This document shows, piece by piece, positions 10,062 through 18,044 of a stretch of 64,000 nt of DNA (position 1 is its first letter; each line of letters begins with the position of its first letter). The notes beneath the pieces are model-generated. The model worked only from the letters and a program-made list of their open reading frames with translations, searched no databases and was not told the origin of the DNA. Made by a program: the position numbers and the translations under genes. The DNA is from CBDBND01 sp965207985. Its GTDB lineage: Bacteria > Pseudomonadota > Alphaproteobacteria > Rhodospirillales > Rhodospirillaceae. The stretch covers positions 372,001 through 436,000 of the forward strand of contig CBDBND010000032.1 in the NCBI GenBank assembly GCA_965207985.1. The letters are read 5' to 3'.

Positions 10062-10921
10062 GACGCGGCATGATCGAGCCGGGTCATCCCGGATTATCGG
10101 TCAGCAGGCAGTGTGCGCTGCTGTCGATCTCCCGGTCGTCGTTCTATTACACGCCCAAGGGTGAGAGCGAGATGAACCTCGCGCTGATGCGTGAGATCGA
10201 TGAACAGTTCCTGGACACGCCGTTCTTTGGCGTCCGGCAGATGACGTGGCATTTGAAGAACGAAGGCCATTGCGTCAATGAGAAGCGGATTCGCCGCCTG
10301 ATGCGGCTCATGGGCCTGATGCCGATCTACCAGAAGCCCAGCACCTCAAAGCCAGCGAAGGGGCACAAGACCTGGCCGTATCTACTCCGGGGGCTGAGTG
10401 TGAACAGACCGAACCAGGTCTGGGCAACGGATATCACCTACCTGCCGATGCGCCGGGGGTTCCTGTACCTGGTTGCCATCATGGATTGGTTTACCCGCAC
10501 GGTGCTGGCTTGGCGCATCTCGAACACGCTGGAGGCTGACTTCTGCGTCGAGGCGTTAAACGAGGCGACCCACACGTTCGGTGCGCCAGAGATCATGAAC
10601 ACCGACCAGGGCTCGCAGTTCACCTCGTTTGCTTGGACCGACCGGCTTCGGCGGACGGGCGTGCGCATCTCGATGGACGGCAAGGGGCGGTTCCTCGACA
10701 ACATCTTCGTCGAGCGGCTTTGGCGCACGCTCAAATACGAGTGCGTCTATCTGCACGCCTGGGAAAACGGCTCACAGGCCAGGGCGGGTATCCGCAAATG
10801 GATCACGTTCTACAATGAGAGGCGTCCTCATTCCGCCCTTGGCGGCAGGCCGCCCGCCGTGGTCTATTGGACGGCAATCGAGCAAAACCAAACCGATCAG
10901 CAGGCCCAGAAAGTAGCTTAA
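10058..10921 (+). CDS. IS3 transposase OrfB (DDE integrase core)
   Basis: 287 residues from GTG 10058. The rve integrase core is complete: D in VWATDITYLP, D in MNTDQGSQFTS and E in NIFVERLWRTLKYE, with the usual HTH_21-like region before it and the C-terminal NERRPHSALGGRPPA. No internal defect is seen, so it may be active. Confidence 0.94.
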   Translation: MRRGMIEPGHPGLSVSRQCALLSISRSSFYYTPKGESEMNLALMREIDEQFLDTPFFGVRQMTWHLKNEGHCVNEKRIRRLMRLMGLMPIYQKPSTSKPAKGHKTWPYLLRGLSVNRPNQVWATDITYLPMRRGFLYLVAIMDWFTRTVLAWRISNTLEADFCVEALNEATHTFGAPEIMNTDQGSQFTSFAWTDRLRRTGVRISMDGKGRFLDNIFVERLWRTLKYECVYLHAWENGSQARAGIRKWITFYNERRPHSALGGRPPAVVYWTAIEQNQTDQQAQKVA

Positions 10922-10960
10922 ATCAAACCAGAACCTGTCCAATAATCAGGGAGTAGCTCA

Positions 10961-11255
10961 GAGAATATGTATTTAAGTAACGCTGCATGAGCCGGATGGC
11001 TTCTTTTCGTTTATCTTCTTCTTTGCGTGCTTTCCATCTAATGACTTTTAAGGTCATCTCCTTTTGGAGCAACAATAAAGCGGCGACTAACGCAGTCATT
11101 AACCCGATATGAATGCTATGAGCGTATTCTGGATTTGAAAGAAAACTCCCGATCACTGTTGGAGATTCCCAGAATCCACGCCAATATTCGCTTGCTGTCC
11201 AGGCCAACGCTCCAAGATCGGCAATCGTGAGAGCGGCTCGCAATCCCTTTGCCAT
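10961..11255 (-). pseudogene. Small membrane-protein passenger gene truncated by the IS3
   Basis: 98 residues remain from ATG 11255: a hydrophilic N-terminus, one strong membrane segment (IHIGLMTALVAALLLLQKEM) and a very basic cytoplasmic tail (WKARKEEDKRKEAIRLMQRY). After residue 98 the frame runs into the IS3 end and stops at 10923. Beyond the IS3, the other flank gives Lys then a stop in the same frame, so the true C-terminus cannot be recovered. It is transcribed inward from the right terminal repeat. Function unknown. Confidence 0.55.
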
Positions 11256-11261
11256 ACGAAC

Positions 11262-11290
11262 ATGCTAATTTCCCTTTTTACAAGAGTCAA
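11262..11290 (-). promoter_or_regulatory. Promoter in the right terminal repeat, reading into the element
   Basis: On the minus strand TTGACT (11290-11285) and TAGCAT (11267-11262) are 17 bases apart. It mirrors the transposase promoter at the other end. Transcription would begin about at the ATG of the membrane-protein gene (11255), giving a leaderless message. Confidence 0.55.
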
Positions 11291-11307
11291 AGGGACAATC
11301 GCGTTCT

Positions 11308-11383
11308 ATTGGTGTCCGGCGTATTTTTCGGCTCGATGCTGTGGTGGATTTTTCTGGCACAGATCAGCGTCCGCCTGCGCCGA
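11308..11383. repeat. 76-base direct repeat (lysE fragment), copy 1; copy 2 at 11572-11647
   Basis: The two 76-base copies are identical. Copy 1 is in the lysE remnant outside the IS630; copy 2 lies inside the IS630 between two copies of the transposase 3' end. Confidence 0.9.
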
Positions 11384-11464
11384 TTTGTTGAAACGAGATT
11401 GTTTTGGGTGAACCGGTTTTCCGGCGTTTTGTTCCTAGAGCGGTATGATTTTAGGTTGGGTCAT

Positions 11465-11563
11465 ATCCTGCGTTTTTGAAATAGTTGGCGCATTCATTTG
11501 AGGTATAGGTATCGAGGAGTCTGCCGATGGCGGCTGAGACGGCCTCGACGGTTCGCGGCGCTT
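11465..11563. repeat. 99-base direct repeat (IS630 transposase 3' end), copy 1; copy 2 at 11650-11748
   Basis: The copies are identical over about 99 bases and encode the minus-strand transposase C-terminus (APRTVEAVSAAIGRLLDTYT). With the 76-base repeat they give the order A-x-B-A-B, a partial tandem duplication across the IS end. Confidence 0.9.
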
Positions 11564-11649
11564 CGAGGCGGATTGGTGTCCGGCGTATTTTTCGGCTCGA
11601 TGCTGTGGTGGATTTTTCTGGCACAGATCAGCGTCCGCCTGCGCCGAGC

Positions 11650-12567
11650 ATCCTGCGTTTTTGAAATAGTTGGCGCATTCATTTGAGGTATAGGTATCGA
11701 GGAGTCTGCCGATGGCGGCTGAGACGGCCTCGACGGTTCGCGGCGCTTTGCTTGAGCTTGGCGAAGACCTGCTCGATGGGATTGAGGTCGGGGGAGTACT
11801 TGGGCAGGAACAGGAGCCGGGCGCCGGCCTGGCGGATGGCCTGTCGCACGGCCTTGGACTTGTGAGAGCCGAGGTTGTCCATGATGACGATGTCGCCGGG
11901 CTTGAGGGTTGGGACCAACACGTCCTGCACATAGATGCGGAAGCGCTCGCCGTTGATCGGCCCGTCGACGAGCCAGGGCGCATCGATTCGGTCGTGGCGC
12001 AGCGCGGCGAGGAAGGTCGCGGTGTGCCAGCGGCCATGTGGCGCCTCGCCGATCAGTCGCGCGCCCTTTGACCCCCAGCCCCGCAGGGGCGCCATGTTGG
12101 TCCTGGTCCAGGTCTCGTCGATGAACACCAGGCGCGTCGGGTCAACCCGGTCGCGGTACTTCAACCACTGAGCGCGGCGGCGCGCCACGTCACGGCGCCG
12201 ACGCTCGCCAGCCACCAGCGTTTTTTTTATAGCTCAGGCCCTGCTCGTGAACGAAGGTCCAGACCGAACGGTAGTCCACCTTCAGGCCCCGATCCGCCAG
12301 CTCCCCGACAAGCCCATGAAGCGTGAAATCCCCCCGCGCCACCCGGTCCCGCAACCAGCGCTCGTGCGCCCCCCGGATCGCACGCGGCTTGTAACCGCCC
12401 ATCCGGCCCGGCGCCGCGCTGCCCGTCCGCCGGTAGCGCGCCAGCCAGGCAACCGCCGTGCTCTCGCCGATCCCGAAATGCCGCGCCGCCGCCCGGCACG
12501 ACATCCCGTCGCGCGACACAGCCGAAATAACCCGTTCTCGAAGATCAAGGGAATAAGCTCTTGCCAT
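11650..12567 (-). pseudogene. IS630-family transposase, two frames plus a C-terminal lesion
   Basis: The first part (ATG 12567, MARAYSLDLRERVISAVSRD) is the HTH region up to YKKNAGG; the catalytic part continues in another frame (VAGERRRRDVARRRAQWLKY ... VFIDETWTRTNM, VIMDNLGSHKSKAV, YSPDLNPIEQ), giving a full DDE set. The frame change falls on eight A residues (complement of 12221-12228), the usual site of programmed frameshifting in this family. After AKLKQ a second shift loses the C-terminus, whose sequence (APRTVEAVSAAIGRLLD) is read in yet another frame, so the copy is probably dead. Confidence 0.85.
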
Positions 12568-12706
12568 CCTTGCTGGCCTCCTTACCCAGCAAGAATCTTG
12601 AATCAGAAATCGAAAAGCTTGTGAATCCCTAAAATGACTCCGTCTAATCACATAAAGCTCTAGCTTTCGGCCTGGCTGTACTGTTTAACGCGCTTGGTTA
12701 ATACGC

Positions 12707-13771
12707 TTAACCGCTGACGCTGAGGTAATCCCGCACCAGAACTTCTGCGATCTGAACGGCGTTGAGCGCAGCACCCTTGCGCAAGTTATCAGACACGCAC
12801 CAGAAGGACAGTCCGTTTTCCACCGATGAATCGACGCGGATACGGGAGACGTACACCGCATCCTCGCCGGGCACCTCTGCCGGCGTGACGTACCCCCCGT
12901 CGACACGGTGATCGACAACGGTAACCCCGGGCGCATTTTTCAAAATATTGGATGCCGATATGTCGTCAATGGGATTCCTGGTTTCGATATTGACGTATTC
13001 CGCATGGCCGATGAACACGGGCACACGGGCACAATTGGCATGCACTTTGATCTTGGGGTCGACGATCTTTTTGGTCTCGGCCACCATTTTCCATTCTTCT
13101 TTGGTCGAACCGTCATCCATGAAACCTTGGATGTGAGGGATAACGTTAAAGGCGATCTGTTTGGTGAATTCCTGCTGGGACTCCCCCACCGGCTGGTTGG
13201 CATAGATACCTTTGGTCTGATTGAACAGTTCGTCCATGGCGTCTTTGCCGGCCCCAGAGGTGGACTGGTAGGTGGACACCACCACCCGTTCGATATCGAA
13301 GGCATCATGCAGGGGTTTGAGCGCCGCCACCATTTGAATGGTTGAGCAATTGGGATTGGCGATGATGTTTTTCCTAGTATATCCGCCGATAGCCTCGGGG
13401 TTCACCTCGGGCACCACCAAAGGCACGTCCGAATCCATGCGCCAGTGGGAGGTGTTGTCGATGACAACCGCGCCGGCTGCCGCCGCTTTCGGACTGTACT
13501 CAGCCGATACGGATGCGCCGGGAGACGAGAGAACGATATCTACACCGGTGAAATCGAAGTCCGCCAGGTTCTGAACCTTAAGAACGTCGTCCTCCCCATA
13601 GGACACTTCCGTCCCCGTGGACCGCGCCGAGGCCAGCGCTATCACGCGCTTCGCCGGAAAGCGGCGTTCCCACAGCGTGGCAAGCAGTTCACGGCCGACA
13701 TTGCCGGTGGCGCCCACCACCGCGACCGTGTACCCGCCGTTTTCCGGCCGTCTGCTTGAATCGTCCAACAT
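12707..13771 (-). CDS. asd: Aspartate-semialdehyde dehydrogenase
   Basis: 354 residues. It reduces aspartyl phosphate to aspartate semialdehyde with NADPH, the branch point to lysine/diaminopimelate, threonine and methionine. Seen: the Rossmann start VAVVGATGNVGRELL, the catalytic Cys in NPNCSTIQMV, the substrate region STYQSTSGAGKDAMDEL and the catalytic His region RVPVFIGHAE. The start ATG lies 13 residues before the Rossmann fold. The lysE remnant ends six bases beyond its stop. Confidence 0.95.
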   Translation of the reverse strand: MLDDSSRRPENGGYTVAVVGATGNVGRELLATLWERRFPAKRVIALASARSTGTEVSYGEDDVLKVQNLADFDFTGVDIVLSSPGASVSAEYSPKAAAAGAVVIDNTSHWRMDSDVPLVVPEVNPEAIGGYTRKNIIANPNCSTIQMVAALKPLHDAFDIERVVVSTYQSTSGAGKDAMDELFNQTKGIYANQPVGESQQEFTKQIAFNVIPHIQGFMDDGSTKEEWKMVAETKKIVDPKIKVHANCARVPVFIGHAEYVNIETRNPIDDISASNILKNAPGVTVVDHRVDGGYVTPAEVPGEDAVYVSRIRVDSSVENGLSFWCVSDNLRKGAALNAVQIAEVLVRDYLSVSG

Positions 13772-13899
13772 GGGTCTCTCTTGCGCTCAACGCCCTTTCG
13801 CGTAATCCACTTGCGAACCAGTATGAAGCCGGGGCACGCTTGTGGGGCGCCTCAATACTCCCTTGGGCCTGACAAAACAAGAAAACCCTTAAGATTTTC

Positions 13900-14228
13900 A
13901 TGACCGAAAGACTGACCGCATACGCCGCCTTCTGGCCTTATTACCTGCAAGAGCACAGCCGGGTTGCGACCCGGGCCTGGCACTATGTAGGGACGGCCTT
14001 GGTCCTGGTGTGCGCTGGGTTGGGCATTGTCTCAAGTCCCTGGTGGTTTGTCGCCATGCCCTTTGCCGGCTACGGCTTTGCCTGGGCATCGCACTTTTTC
14101 ATCGAGAAAACAAACCGGCGACCTTTACCTACCCCGGCTGGTCGCTAATCAGCGATTTTCGCATATTCGGGCTTTGGCTCACCGGACGGCTCCGGCCGCA
14201 CCTGGAAAACGCTGGGGTCATTTCCTAG
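13900..14228 (+). pseudogene. DUF962 / Mpo1-like membrane protein with a one-base frameshift
   Basis: The first frame gives MTERLTAYAAFWPYYLQEHS, two membrane segments and WASHFFIEK, then leaves the family pattern and stops at 14148. The other frame picks up KPATFTYPGWSLISDFRIFG and LWLTGRLRPHLENAG to a stop at 14226-14228, which completes the usual protein. One base is missing in the run of A at 14107-14110. Mpo1-like proteins in yeast are Fe(II)-dependent dioxygenases of fatty acids; the bacterial role is unclear. This may be a real mutation or a sequencing error. Confidence 0.8.
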
Positions 14229-15334
14229 CCTGCCAGCGCTTCCATTTCCGTCAGGACCGCGTCCCCCATCTCTTTGGTACCGATGGGTGTCATTCCGTCT
14301 GAAGCGATATCGATGGTGCGGATGTCCTTGCTCAGCACGGCCTCCACGGCATTTTCGATTAGGTCCGCCTGCTCCGCCATGTCGAAGGAATAGCGCAGCA
14401 TCATGGACAGGGACAGAATTTGTGCCAGGGGATTGCCGATGTTCTGTCCGGCGATGTCCGGCGCCGATCCGTGCACCGGTTCATAGAGCGCCGGCTGGCG
14501 CCCGTCCTCACTGACCGCACCGAGACTGGCCGACGGCAGCATGCCCAGCGACCCGGTCAGCATGGCGGCCAGGTCGGAGAGAATGTCACCGAAGAGATTA
14601 TCGGTGAGGATCACGTCGAACTGCTTGGGCGCGCGGACCAACTGCATGGAACAGTTGTCGATGAACATGTGACTGAGTTCGACGTCATGATACTCGGCGT
14701 CCCGCAGCATGGTGGTTTCCTCCCGCCAGACAACACCGCTTTCCATGACGTTGGCTTTATCCACGGAGCACACACGGTTGTCCCGTTTACGGGCAAGATC
14801 AAACGCCACCCGGGCAATGCGCACCACTTCTTCGGTGGAATAGGCCTGGGTGTTGTAGCCGCGCTGACCGTGATCGCCTAAGTCTTCGATACCTCGGGGT
14901 TCGCCAAAATAGACGCCACCGATGAGTTCACGGACGATCATCACATCCAATCCTTTGACCAGCTCCGTCTTGAGGGAGGAGGCTCCGGCCAGGGCGTCAA
15001 AGACGATGGCCGGGCGCAGATTGGCAAACAGTCCCATACTTTGCCGCAGCCGCAGCAGACCTTTTTCCGGCCTAAGGTCGTAATCCACCTCGTCCCACTG
15101 GGGTCCGCCGATGGAGCCGAACAGCACCGCATCGGCGGCCAAGGCCAAGTCGACGGTCTCGTCGGTCAGCGGCGTGCGGTGGGCGTCATAGGATGCGCCG
15201 CCGACCAGTCCGTCTTCCACTTCAAAGGACGCCGCGCCGGTGTCATTAAGCCAGTCCAGCACACGGCGGGCCTGTGCCACGACTTCTGGGCCGATACAAT
15301 CGCCGGCTAGAATGAGAATCTTTTTTGTGCCCAT
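14225..15334 (-). CDS. leuB: 3-isopropylmalate dehydrogenase
   Basis: 369 residues, normal length. It oxidises and decarboxylates 3-isopropylmalate with NAD in leucine synthesis. Seen: GDCIGPEVVAQARRVLDW, the substrate-binding RLRQSMGLFANLRP, the YF/Mg site DKANVMES and DVELSHMFIDNCSMQLV, and the NAD-binding PVHGSAPDIAGQNIGNP. It is the last gene of the leuC-small ORF-leuD-leuB group. Confidence 0.96.
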   Translation of the reverse strand: MGTKKILILAGDCIGPEVVAQARRVLDWLNDTGAASFEVEDGLVGGASYDAHRTPLTDETVDLALAADAVLFGSIGGPQWDEVDYDLRPEKGLLRLRQSMGLFANLRPAIVFDALAGASSLKTELVKGLDVMIVRELIGGVYFGEPRGIEDLGDHGQRGYNTQAYSTEEVVRIARVAFDLARKRDNRVCSVDKANVMESGVVWREETTMLRDAEYHDVELSHMFIDNCSMQLVRAPKQFDVILTDNLFGDILSDLAAMLTGSLGMLPSASLGAVSEDGRQPALYEPVHGSAPDIAGQNIGNPLAQILSLSMMLRYSFDMAEQADLIENAVEAVLSKDIRTIDIASDGMTPIGTKEMGDAVLTEMEALAG

Positions 15335-15349
15335 GGAAAACGAAAACGT

Positions 15350-15952
15350 TCAGCTATAAAGCCAGGGCTGTTCTGCCTGTTGTTTGGCTTCAAAGGCTTT
15401 GATTTTATACAGATGCTGGAGTGTCAGCGCGATGTCGTCCAGGCCATTGAGCAAATTGTGACGACGGGTGGGGTCAAGTTCAAAGGACACGACGTCTCCA
15501 TTCGGCGCTTTGATTTCCATCTGCTCCAGGTCAACGGTGAACTCTGCGCCATCAGCTTGCCCGCTCAGTGCCTCGACCTGCTCTTCCGGCAGGGTGATGC
15601 ACAGAATGCCGTTCTTAAAACAGTTGTTGTAAAAAATATCTGCAAAACTCGACGCAATGACGCAGCGGAAACCAAAGTCCAAAAGTCCCCAGGGCGCATG
15701 TTCCCGCGAAGAGCCACAGCCAAAGTTTTTTCCGGCAATGAGAATCTTGGCGTTGCGGTAGGGATCTTGATTGAGAATGAACTCCGGACGTTCCGCTTCA
15801 TTTTCGTCATAGCGCATATCAAAAAAGGCGGCCTTTCCAAGACCGGTGCGTTTGATGGTCTTCAAGAACTGTTTGGGCATGATCATGTCCGTATCGACAT
15901 TGACCATGGGCAGAGGCGCGGCAACGCCGGTGAGCACTGTGAACTTGTCCAT
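15350..15952 (-). CDS. leuD: 3-isopropylmalate dehydratase small subunit
   Basis: 200 residues. It pairs with LeuC to isomerise 2- to 3-isopropylmalate. Seen: NVDTDMIMPKQFLKTIKRTG, the substrate-loop NFGCGSSREHAPWGLLDFGF and SSFADIFYNNCFKNGIL, all diagnostic of the swivelling aconitase domain. It lies 15 bases before leuB and 3 bases after the small ORF, so the set is one operon. Confidence 0.96.
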   Translation of the reverse strand: MDKFTVLTGVAAPLPMVNVDTDMIMPKQFLKTIKRTGLGKAAFFDMRYDENEAERPEFILNQDPYRNAKILIAGKNFGCGSSREHAPWGLLDFGFRCVIASSFADIFYNNCFKNGILCITLPEEQVEALSGQADGAEFTVDLEQMEIKAPNGDVVSFELDPTRRHNLLNGLDDIALTLQHLYKIKAFEAKQQAEQPWLYS

Positions 15953-15955
15953 GCC

Positions 15956-16165
15956 TTAACCCTTCCTGCCCTTTTTCCGTGCCCAGGCGGAGATCACGGC
16001 AAACTCGCCCATGTCGTCGAGTGTTTCTTGCGGGTCATAGGACTTTTTCGTGCCGTCTCCCTCTTTGCCGTCTGAGGCCTTTTTCCACAAAGCTTCAACG
16101 TCGACGCGGATCGGTTTTCCTCCCGAACCGTCACCTGCCAAGACCTTTTCAAGTGCCTGTTTCAT
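15956..16165 (-). CDS. Small conserved-looking protein between leuC and leuD
   Basis: 69 residues, hydrophilic and rich in Lys, Gly and Asp (VDVEALWKKASDGKEGDG then YDPQETLDDMGEFAVISAWA). Its ATG overlaps the leuC stop in ATGA (16162-16165) and its stop is 3 bases from leuD, so it is very probably translated as part of the leucine operon. No known domain is recognised and no membrane or signal sequence is present. A role linked to the LeuCD complex is only suggested by position. Confidence 0.75.
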   Translation of the reverse strand: MKQALEKVLAGDGSGGKPIRVDVEALWKKASDGKEGDGTKKSYDPQETLDDMGEFAVISAWARKKGRKG

Positions 16166-17577
16166 TCGGACACAACCTTACGGACATCGGACAGATGTCC
16201 CGTCACCGCGGCCGCCGCAGCCATGGCCGGACTGAGCAAATGGGTGCGTCCGCCGCGGCCCTGCCGGCCTTCAAAGTTACGGTTTGAGGTGGACGCACAA
16301 CGCTCACCTGGAGCCAGAATATCAGGATTCATTCCCAGGCACATGGAGCAACTGGGTTCGCGCCATTCAGCGCCGGCCTCAAGAAAAACCTTATCCAGGC
16401 CTTCCTCTTCCGCCTGGTGCTTGACCAGACCGGACCCGGGAACAACCAGCATAATGACGTCGTTCGCCACACGGCGGCCTTTCATCACCTCGGCGGCGGC
16501 ACGCAGGTCCTCGATGCGGCCGTTGGTGCAGGAGCCAAGAAACACCTTGTCGATGCAGACCTGTTCCAACGGCGTGCCAGCTTCCAAGCCCATGTACTCG
16601 AGCGAACGGCGGGCGCTGGACTGCTTGTCCGTATCGTCAAAGTCTTCCGGTGCCGGCACGGACGCCGTGATCGGTAAAACATCTTCGGGCGACGTGCCCC
16701 AAGTGACGTGAGGAACGATGTCTTTAGCGGCGAGCACGATTTCCTTATCGAAAACCGCATCGTCATCCGACTTCAATGTCCGCCAATGGGAGACAGCCGC
16801 TTCCCATAGCGCACCCTTGGGTGTGCGGGGCTTGCCTTTGATGTACTCAAACGTCTTCTCGTCGGGCGCGATGAGCCCTGCCCGGGCGCCGCCTTCGATG
16901 GTCATGTTGCAGACCGTCATGCGCCCTTCCATGGACAGGTCGGTAAAAGCCTCCCCCTGATACTCGATGACATGGCCGGTGCCGCCGGCCGTGCCCATAC
17001 GGCCGATGATGGCCAGGATCAAATCCTTAGACGTGGTGCCGATGGGCAGCGTGCCTTCTGCTTTGACCCGCATGTTCTTGGATTTTTTCATCGCAAGGGT
17101 TTGCGTCGCCAAAGTGTGTTCCACTTCGGAGGTGCCGATACCAAAGGCCAAAGCCCCGAAAGCGCCGTGGGTCGCCGTATGGCTGTCGCCGCAAACGATG
17201 GTCTTGCCGGGCTGAGTCAGGCCTTGTTCTGGTCCGATGATGTGAACGATGCCCTGGCGGATATCGTCCATGGGAATGTATTCGACACCGAAGTCGGCGC
17301 AGTTCTCTTTCAGGGTTTCCAGTTGCAGACGGCTTTCCGGGTCCTCGATTTTTTCCAGCCGGTCCGGCGTGCTGGGCACGTTGTGATCGGGCACGGCGAT
17401 GGTTTTGTCGGTGCGGTGTAGCTTGCGTTGGGCTAGTCGTAATCCTTCATAGGCCTGCGGCGTTGTCACTTCATGGGTGAGGTGCAGGTCGATATAAATC
17501 AGGGCGTTGCCGGCCTCGTCCTGATGAACGAGGTGGCTGTCCCACAACTTGTCGTACAGAGTGCGCGGCTGAGCCAT
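16162..17577 (-). CDS. leuC: 3-isopropylmalate dehydratase large subunit
   Basis: About 471 residues from ATG 17577, which gives the family start MAQPRTLYDKLWDSHLV; an in-frame start seven codons earlier is less likely. The 4Fe-4S ligands are visible as Cys in FLGSCTNGRIEDLR and in SCSMCLGMNPDIL, with GDSHTATHGAFGALAFGIGT and the C-terminal STSNRNFEGRQGRGGRTHL typical of LeuC. It starts the leucine operon on the minus strand. Confidence 0.96.
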   Translation of the reverse strand: MAQPRTLYDKLWDSHLVHQDEAGNALIYIDLHLTHEVTTPQAYEGLRLAQRKLHRTDKTIAVPDHNVPSTPDRLEKIEDPESRLQLETLKENCADFGVEYIPMDDIRQGIVHIIGPEQGLTQPGKTIVCGDSHTATHGAFGALAFGIGTSEVEHTLATQTLAMKKSKNMRVKAEGTLPIGTTSKDLILAIIGRMGTAGGTGHVIEYQGEAFTDLSMEGRMTVCNMTIEGGARAGLIAPDEKTFEYIKGKPRTPKGALWEAAVSHWRTLKSDDDAVFDKEIVLAAKDIVPHVTWGTSPEDVLPITASVPAPEDFDDTDKQSSARRSLEYMGLEAGTPLEQVCIDKVFLGSCTNGRIEDLRAAAEVMKGRRVANDVIMLVVPGSGLVKHQAEEEGLDKVFLEAGAEWREPSCSMCLGMNPDILAPGERCASTSNRNFEGRQGRGGRTHLLSPAMAAAAAVTGHLSDVRKVVSE

Positions 17578-17616
17578 TGGCTTGCGTGACCGGGTCAAGC
17601 GAAACGCTAAGAGCGA

Positions 17617-18039
17617 TCAGCTCTCGGTATCGCCGTTGTCTGCATCATCAGCCTTGGCAGCTTCCCGGGCCTTATGCACCGCTGCCGTATCTTCGGCGAT
17701 ACGAGCCGATCGGCCACGGCGCCCGCGGAGATAATACAGCTTGGCCCGGCGAACCCGGCCCCGGCGTACCAGTTCGATGCGGTCAACGATGGGTGCGTAA
17801 AGCGGGAACACCCGTTCCACCCCTTCGCCGAAGGAAATCTTGCGAACGGTAAATGATGAATTCACACCGGCGTTCTTGCGCGCAATGCAAACCCCTTCAT
17901 AGGCCTGAATGCGTTCGCGCTGGCCTTCCTTCACTTTGACATGAACGCGCACCGTATCGCCCGGCGTGAAGTCAGGAATTTCCTTGCCTTCACTCAACTT
18001 GGCGACCTGTTCTTGTTCGAGTTCCTGGAGTGTGTCCAT
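17617..18039 (-). CDS. rplS: 50S ribosomal protein L19
   Basis: 140 residues from ATG 18039 (MDTLQELEQEQVAKL), preceded by GAAAGG at the end of trmD. The core PGDTVRVHVKVKEGQRERIQ, AYEGVCIARKNAGVNSSFTV and RRAKLYYLRGRRGRSARI is that of L19, which sits at the 30S-50S interface. The acidic Ala/Asp tail (about 25 residues) is an extension often seen in Alphaproteobacteria. It ends the rpsP-rimM-trmD-rplS operon. Confidence 0.97.
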   Translation of the reverse strand: MDTLQELEQEQVAKLSEGKEIPDFTPGDTVRVHVKVKEGQRERIQAYEGVCIARKNAGVNSSFTVRKISFGEGVERVFPLYAPIVDRIELVRRGRVRRAKLYYLRGRRGRSARIAEDTAAVHKAREAAKADDADNGDTES

Positions 18040-18044
18040 GGTCT

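Larger units (their letters stand above)
9688..10960. mobile_element. IS3-family insertion sequence, complete
   Basis: 1,273 bases bounded by perfect 12-base inverted repeats TGAGCTACTCCC (9688-9699) and its complement (10949-10960), starting TG and ending CA as usual for IS3. It encodes overlapping orfA and orfB. The flanking triplets CTT and GAG do not match, so there is no target duplication; a deletion after insertion or recombination between two copies is likely. It cuts the end of a membrane-protein gene on its right side. Confidence 0.9.
8225..11307. mobile_element. IS1595-type transposon with passenger genes, itself hit by an IS3
   Basis: About 30 bases at the left end (8225-8254) recur inverted at 11278-11307 with only a few mismatches (shared core CGCGATT.TCCC.TTGACTCTTG), giving imperfect terminal repeats. 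Between them are the IS1595-family transposase, two small genes, a complete IS3 and a truncated membrane-protein gene. IS1595-family elements carrying passenger genes are known. The flanks show no matching 8-base target duplication (left CGAAAAAG, right ATTGGTGT), so the two ends may come from a rearranged insertion. The exact outer boundaries are inferred from the repeat and from the lysE remnant starting at 11308. Confidence 0.7.
11438..12660. mobile_element. IS630-family insertion sequence, rearranged
   Basis: The element is bounded by TA dinucleotides (11436-11437 and 12661-12662), the IS630 target duplication, and by imperfect inverted ends GAGC...GCTC. The insertion point is proved by the lysE frame that resumes across it. 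The transposase is on the minus strand and is damaged; the left part holds the duplicated segments. Confidence 0.85.
11308..12701 (+). pseudogene. LysE-family exporter, C-terminal remnant split by IS630
   Basis: Bases 11308-11437 encode LVSGVFFGSMLWWIFLAQIS, RLRRFVETRLFWVNRFSG and VLFL, the last two membrane segments of LysE/RhtB amino-acid exporters (G-x-FLGS-x-LWW and W-x-NR-x-SG). Removing the IS630 at its TA target joins 11437 to 12663, and the frame continues AFGLAVLFNALG and stops at 12699-12701, as in real LysE proteins. The N-terminal two thirds are missing; the IS1595-type element lies there instead and no lysE sequence is on its far side. Part of the remnant is also duplicated at 11572-11647. 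Confidence 0.85.
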
